A stretch of DNA of 64,000 nt from Desulfobulbaceae bacterium DB1 (GTDB lineage Bacteria > Desulfobacterota > Desulfobulbia > Desulfobulbales > SURF-16): NCBI GenBank assembly GCA_001914235.1, contig MQUF01000026.1:62001-126000 (forward strand), read 5' to 3'. Positions 59,847 to 64,000 of this stretch are shown here, piece by piece. The stretch's first letter is position 1. Each line of letters begins with the position of its first letter. Made by a program: the position numbers and the translations under genes. The notes beneath the pieces were generated by a model. The model was given only the letters and a program-made list of their open reading frames with translations, had not been told where the DNA came from and ran no database searches.

Positions 59847-61214
59847 ATGCCCAGCTATCAACGACACGAGAGAGCGAAATTGCTTGCTGAAATAACCAAG
59901 GGAGAGATTCGCCCGGTCTATCTCCTGTTCGGCGAACGCTACCTGTGTCGGGAGGCGGTCGAGGAGATTGTCGCCCGTTTATTGCCGGACGAAAGAGAAC
60001 GCAACCTCAACCTGAAGAAAATTGACGGAGAGCAGGAGGATGTGGCCCGCACCGTGAGCCATCTCCAGACATACAGCCTCTTTGCCGGGCGGCAGGTGGT
60101 GCGGGTGACTGATTCGAAGATATTTTTTTCCAAGGCAGTGGCGAAAAATTTCTGGGACAAGGCGAAAAAGGCCCATGATGAGGCAAAGCCCGACAAGGCG
60201 GGGCGCTATCTGCTGAAAATGATCCATGCCGGAGGGCTTGATGCGGATGAGTCGCTGCGGGAACTTTCCGCCGCGCAGTGGAAAAAACTCTTCGGTTTTG
60301 ATAAACCGGATGCTGTCGGCTGGTGCGGGGATGTTGTTTTCCCCGCCGGGACCGCCGGCGGCGAGGGCGCCTCAAGCGAGGAATTGATGCTCGGCGCGCT
60401 GGAAAAAGCCTGGCCCAGCGGAAACGTCCTGGTGCTGTCGGCGGAAGCGGTCGATAAACGGAAAAAGCTGTTCAAAAAAATAGAGGAAATCGGTGCCGTT
60501 GTCGATCTCTCGGTTGATGCGGGGGCGACTTCCGCCGCGCAGAAAGACCGGGATGCGGTGATCCGCGATCTTTTGGTCTCGACCCTTGCGGAAATGGGGA
60601 AAAAGGCCGGACCCGGAGTGATCGACGCCTTGCTTGATCGGGTCGGCTTTCACCCGGTGGCGGCGGTGCGGGAAACCGAAAAGCTCGCCTTGTATGTCGG
60701 GGATCGGGAAACCGTCAGCCGGGACGACGTGTCGGCCATTATCGGCCAGACCAGGGAAGAGGCGATCTATGAGTTAAATGATGCGGTGGCATCGGCTGAT
60801 CCGGCCCGGGCCATCGAGCTGGTCGTCCGCTTGCAGGAAAGCGGCCTGCATCCGCTGGCCCTGGTTGCCGGGCTGCGCAATCTGCTGCGGAAGCTGATTT
60901 TTGTCCGGGCCCTGCGGGAAAAGGATTCGCCCCGCTACCTGGCCGGACTCTCCTTTGGCGTCTTTCAGAAAGGATATCTGGCGGAACTGAAGCAAACTTC
61001 TTTCGGCAAATCACCATTTTTGGCAGGGCACCCTTTTGTGCTCTACAAGACATTCCAGCAGACGGAAAATTTTGATCTGCCGACCTTGCAGAAGGGGCTG
61101 AGCCTGCTGCTTGATGCCGAGTTTCAACTGAAAGGGAGCGGCCTGCCGCCGGGCATTATTCTTGAACACTTTCTGTTCCGCTTTCTCGATGGTCACCGTT
61201 CCGGAGGAAAGTAA
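59847..61214 (+). CDS. holA: DNA polymerase III delta subunit
   Basis: A 455-residue clamp-loader subunit that opens the beta clamp. The N-terminal AAA-like domain begins with GEIRPVYLLFGERYLCREAV; the middle has DKRKKLFKKI and the C-terminal collar has AIYELNDAVASADPARAIEL and ESGLHPLALVAGLRNLLRKL. It is about 110 residues longer than usual because of an insertion at roughly 95-185 with helical (HDEAKPDKAGRYLLKMIH) and Trp-containing segments. The start has no strong ribosome-binding site, and a heptamer array ends just upstream. Confidence 0.93.
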   Translation: MPSYQRHERAKLLAEITKGEIRPVYLLFGERYLCREAVEEIVARLLPDERERNLNLKKIDGEQEDVARTVSHLQTYSLFAGRQVVRVTDSKIFFSKAVAKNFWDKAKKAHDEAKPDKAGRYLLKMIHAGGLDADESLRELSAAQWKKLFGFDKPDAVGWCGDVVFPAGTAGGEGASSEELMLGALEKAWPSGNVLVLSAEAVDKRKKLFKKIEEIGAVVDLSVDAGATSAAQKDRDAVIRDLLVSTLAEMGKKAGPGVIDALLDRVGFHPVAAVRETEKLALYVGDRETVSRDDVSAIIGQTREEAIYELNDAVASADPARAIELVVRLQESGLHPLALVAGLRNLLRKLIFVRALREKDSPRYLAGLSFGVFQKGYLAELKQTSFGKSPFLAGHPFVLYKTFQQTENFDLPTLQKGLSLLLDAEFQLKGSGLPPGIILEHFLFRFLDGHRSGGK

Positions 61215-61345
61215 CCCTTCTCTTGCCGACTTCAACGCGAATGGTTACAATAAGGGTGTATTGGGTGAACATGCGGTGCGTGGAGAAAAATATTTCTTCA
61301 AATGCCTTGAGTTACAGATGGCGTCATAAAAGATAAATGGTAAAC

Positions 61346-61381
61346 TTTTAGGCACTTTAGGCACTTTAGGCACTTTAGGCA
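61346..61381. repeat. Nonamer direct repeat (AGGCACTTT), four units
   Basis: Four tandem copies of AGGCACTTT lie in the 220-base interval between holA and clpS. The same unit builds the arms of the hairpin at 35021-35128. The rest of the interval shows no gene. Confidence 0.9.
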
Positions 61382-61434
61382 ACCGCACGGCAACCGCCCG
61401 GTGGATCTGAAGAAGAAGAGAGGTACGAAAGTAA

Positions 61435-61749
61435 ATGGCTGTGCCGGATAAGAAGCGTGACAGCGGTGTGCTCACCGAGGAAAAACAGAAGGTGGAGGAA
61501 CCGCCTCTTTACAAGGTGCTGCTCCACAATGACGATTATACGACCATGGACTTCGTCATTATGATTCTGGAGACGGTTTTCCACAAGAATGCGGGCGAGG
61601 CCACCCGGATCATGCTCAATGTTCATCAGCAGGGCATCGGCGTGGCCGGGGTATACACCAGGGAGATTGCCGATACCAAAGTGCATATTGTCCACGACCT
61701 GGCGCGGAGGAATGAATTCCCCCTCAAGTGCTCCATGGAGCAGGTGTGA
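61435..61749 (+). CDS. clpS: ATP-dependent Clp protease adaptor ClpS
   Basis: A 104-residue adaptor that delivers N-degron substrates to ClpAP. The core has YKVLLHNDDYTTMDFVIMIL near 26-45 with the Asp-Asp pocket residues, the HQQGIGVAGVYTREIA helix near 68-83 and the His of the pocket region. The disordered N-terminal extension (DKKRDSGVLTEEKQKVEEPP) is also typical. It precedes clpA by 240 bases containing a heptamer hairpin; the clpS-clpA order is the common one. Confidence 0.95.
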   Translation: MAVPDKKRDSGVLTEEKQKVEEPPLYKVLLHNDDYTTMDFVIMILETVFHKNAGEATRIMLNVHQQGIGVAGVYTREIADTKVHIVHDLARRNEFPLKCSMEQV

Positions 61750-61756
61750 GTTAAGA

Positions 61757-61976
61757 AGACAGGAGACAGAAGTCAGGAGGCGGAATGGGCAGAATTAAGG
61801 CAGAGCGGAACTTTACAGTGAAAGGGCAGTTCACGGTTTGCTGTTAACGGTTGATGGATTTCCGAAGTGCGGAAATCATTTTCCGCCATAACTGTTACCA
61901 TGGATCGGGAAAAGTTGTCGGCATGGGAAATGCCGTTCTCCTGACTTCTGTCTCCTGACTCCTGTCTCCTGACTTC
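61757..61976. repeat. Heptamer-armed element between clpS and clpA
   Basis: The left arm (61757-61783) has GACAGGA/GTCAGGA units, and the right arm (61939-61976) CTCCTGA, CTTCTGT and CTCCTGT units in inverse orientation. The loop contains two further small palindromes: TTCCGAAGTGCGGAA near 61859 and GTCGGCAT/ATGCCG near 61917, the latter half of a REP-like unit. It lies inside a presumed clpSA operon, starting eight bases after the clpS stop. Confidence 0.88.
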
Positions 61977-61989
61977 GCAAGGAAAAAAC

Positions 61990-64000
61990 ATGATTAATCA
62001 AAAAGTTGAAATGGCCCTTGTCATGGCCATTCGTGAAGCGAAAAAACGCCGGCATGAGCATGTGACGGTGGAGCATATCCTTTTCGGCCTGCTCCATGAT
62101 GAACTGGCGGTGCGGATTGTCAAGGGGTGCGATGGGGATGTGGACAATCTGAAAAAGGATCTTGAGGCCTTTTTCATGCTCAATCTGCCGGTTTATGACG
62201 AAAGCGACACACAGGATCCTGTGCAGACCATCGGCTTCAACCGCGTTCTGCAACGGGCCATTGCCCATGTGCAGAGCTGCGGCAAGGGGGAGGTGGATTC
62301 GGGCGACGTGCTGACCGCCATTTTTTCGGAACCGGAGTCATTTGCCGTCTATTTCCTGGAAAAAGAGGGCTTGAGCCGTTTCGAGGTCGTGCAGTATATT
62401 TCCCATAAATTACCCTCCCCGCCCCTTGCCATGCCTCGGGAAGAGCAGAAAAAAGAAAAGGAAAAGCAGAGCTCGGCATCCGCCCTGGAAAAATTCACCA
62501 TCAGTTTTTCCCGGCGGGCCGCCGAAGGGCTCATTGATCCGTTGATCGGTCGCAACCGGGAATTGACCAGGGTGATGCAGGTTCTCTGCCGTCGACGGAA
62601 AAACAACCCGTTGCTGGTGGGCGAGCCCGGGGTGGGGAAGACCGCCATCGCCGAGGGACTGGCCCTGCGCATCCATGAGAACAAGGTTCCTGATCTGCTT
62701 TCAGATGCGGCCATTCATCTGCTTGACATGGGGGCGTTGCTTTCCGGCACTAAATACCGGGGTGATTTTGAAGAACGGCTGAAGGGGATCATTACCGAGG
62801 TGGAAAAGCAGCCGAACATCATTCTGGTCATCGATGAAATCCACACCATTGTCGGCGCGGGCGCAACCAGCGGCGGCAGCATGGATGCCTCCAATCTGCT
62901 GAAACCGGCTCTGCAATCCGGCACCCTGCGCTGCATCGGCTCCACCACCTATGAAGAATACAAGAACTACATTGAAAAAGATCGGGCCTTGTCCCGCCGG
63001 TTCCAGAAGATCGACATTGAAGAGCCGTCGGTGGATGAAACCTTTGAAATTCTCAAGGGGCTGAAATCCCGCTATGAGGAGCATCATGGCGTGAAGTTTT
63101 CCAGTCCGTCCTTGCGGGCCGCGGCCGAGCTTGCCGAGCGCTATATCAATGATCGTTTTCTGCCCGACAAGGCCATCGATGTGCTGGACGAGGTGGGGGC
63201 GGCGCTCAGGCTCGACGGCAAGGCACGGAAACGCAGAAGCGTCACCGTCCGTGATATTGAGACCGTGATTGCCCGGATGGCACGGATACCTGCCAAGAAT
63301 ATTTCCGGATCCGACATGGAGCAGTTGAAGGGCCTGACGGAGACGTTGCAGGGTCGTATTTTCGGGCAGGATCATGCCTTGGATGCGCTGGTTACCGCGG
63401 TGAAGCGCAGCCGGGCCGGACTGAAGGAGCCGGACCGCCCGACAGGATCCTTTTTGTTTGCCGGTCCCACCGGAGTGGGGAAAACCGAGGCGGCCCGCCA
63501 GCTTGCCCAGGCGCTTTCCATCCATTTCGAGCGCTTTGACATGAGCGAGTACATGGAAAAGCACGCAGTGGCACGGCTGATCGGCGCGCCGCCCGGTTAT
63601 GTCGGGTTTGACCAGGGCGGCCTGTTGACCGACGCCATCAGGAAGCACCCCTATTGTGTTCTGCTTCTGGATGAGATCGAAAAGGCCCATCCGGATATTT
63701 TCGGCATTCTCCTGCAGGTGATGGACCACTCAACGCTTACCGACAACGCGGGGCGCAAGGCGGATTTCCGCAATGTGATTCTCATCATGACCACCAATGC
63801 CGGGGCACGCGAGATAACCGGCCAGCCCATCGGTTTCATGTCCAGTAAAAAAGGGCGGGATCAGAAGGTGCTCAGGGATATGTTTTCACCGGAGTTCAGG
63901 AACCGGCTCGACGCCATCATCACCTTCAACTCACTGGAGCCGCTGGTGATGGAGCTGATTGTCGACAAGATGATCGGTGAGCTGCAGGAGCGTCTTGCCG
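61990..64000 (+). CDS. clpA: ATP-dependent Clp protease ATP-binding subunit ClpA, 3' truncated by window edge
   Basis: The first 670 residues of ClpA, the AAA+ unfoldase of ClpAP. The N-domain (~1-145) begins MINQKVEMALVMAIREAKKR. D1 has Walker A GEPGVGKTAI near 216 and Walker B ILVIDEIHT near 278. D2 has Walker A GPTGVGKTEA near 493 and Walker B VLLLDEIEKAH near 557. There is no ClpB-type middle coiled coil between D1 and D2, which identifies ClpA. The frame is open to the last base. AAGGA lies about six bases before ATG 61990, just after the right arm of a heptamer element. Confidence 0.96.
   Translation, partial: MINQKVEMALVMAIREAKKRRHEHVTVEHILFGLLHDELAVRIVKGCDGDVDNLKKDLEAFFMLNLPVYDESDTQDPVQTIGFNRVLQRAIAHVQSCGKGEVDSGDVLTAIFSEPESFAVYFLEKEGLSRFEVVQYISHKLPSPPLAMPREEQKKEKEKQSSASALEKFTISFSRRAAEGLIDPLIGRNRELTRVMQVLCRRRKNNPLLVGEPGVGKTAIAEGLALRIHENKVPDLLSDAAIHLLDMGALLSGTKYRGDFEERLKGIITEVEKQPNIILVIDEIHTIVGAGATSGGSMDASNLLKPALQSGTLRCIGSTTYEEYKNYIEKDRALSRRFQKIDIEEPSVDETFEILKGLKSRYEEHHGVKFSSPSLRAAAELAERYINDRFLPDKAIDVLDEVGAALRLDGKARKRRSVTVRDIETVIARMARIPAKNISGSDMEQLKGLTETLQGRIFGQDHALDALVTAVKRSRAGLKEPDRPTGSFLFAGPTGVGKTEAARQLAQALSIHFERFDMSEYMEKHAVARLIGAPPGYVGFDQGGLLTDAIRKHPYCVLLLDEIEKAHPDIFGILLQVMDHSTLTDNAGRKADFRNVILIMTTNAGAREITGQPIGFMSSKKGRDQKVLRDMFSPEFRNRLDAIITFNSLEPLVMELIVDKMIGELQERLA

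Overview
The window looks like chromosomal DNA of an anaerobic or facultatively anaerobic Gram-negative bacterium, most likely in the Desulfobacterota and plausibly near Desulfobulbales. This is an inference from gene content, with no 16S gene to confirm it. Pointers are a four-subunit cytosolic group 3b [NiFe] hydrogenase, a CooT-type nickel protein, bacteriohemerythrin, a short-form ThiC-like enzyme, an NhaD Na+/H+ antiporter and many large PAS/GGDEF/chemoreceptor proteins. DNA is GC-rich, with AT-richer intergenic and toxin-antitoxin (TA) DNA.

Layout. 1-720: two small unrecognised genes. 709-4731 (-): hydrogenase hydBGDA. 4906-11518 (+): M24 peptidase, then a PhnD-like lipoprotein coupled to a 1476-residue hybrid kinase. 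11570-12472 (-): uvsE. 12711-15150 (+): two DUF1538 membrane proteins, a PII-like protein and a CBS protein. 15200-17529 (-): MagIII-like glycosylase, small membrane protein, thiC-like gene. 18044-23132: htpG, nhaD, a diguanylate cyclase and bacteriohemerythrin. 23162-27717 (-): histidine kinase, REC-TPR protein and a CCHC zinc-knuckle membrane protein. 27741-35001 (-): NYN-cold-shock fusion, guaA, guaB, aspS, hisS. 35271-42932: GGDEF-EAL protein, a haem-binding-like protein, a DOMON-like protein and a chemoreceptor. 43064-50535: a receiver-domain remnant, CoA-binding protein, CooT plus a His-tailed protein, HAD phosphatase, nadB, a pentapeptide-repeat lipoprotein and a porin.

51096-57839 is an accessory island with six TA modules (DUF4258/YgiT, YoeB/YefM, HigBA with a broken toxin, ParE/RHH, PIN/DUF6364, CcdAB), an EEP-family hydrolase, a four-helix-bundle gene and an AlbA-type ATPase. 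It runs into a gene fusing endonuclease III to exonuclease III (57851-59293). The right end holds holA, clpS and clpA, the last cut by the window edge.

A striking overall property is the intergenic DNA. It is filled with several families of palindromic elements whose arms are short tandem units, mostly heptamers (TCAGGAG, GGCTGAA and variants), plus double-hairpin REP-like units. Heptamer arrays form the ends of some genes, apparently supply ribosome-binding sites for others, and flank the four-helix-bundle gene as inverted arms. The leading candidates for under-described biology are these hairpin elements, the DUF1538-DUF1538-PII-CBS operon, the kinase/REC-TPR/zinc-knuckle locus, and the Nth-Xth fusion in apparent operon with ccdAB.
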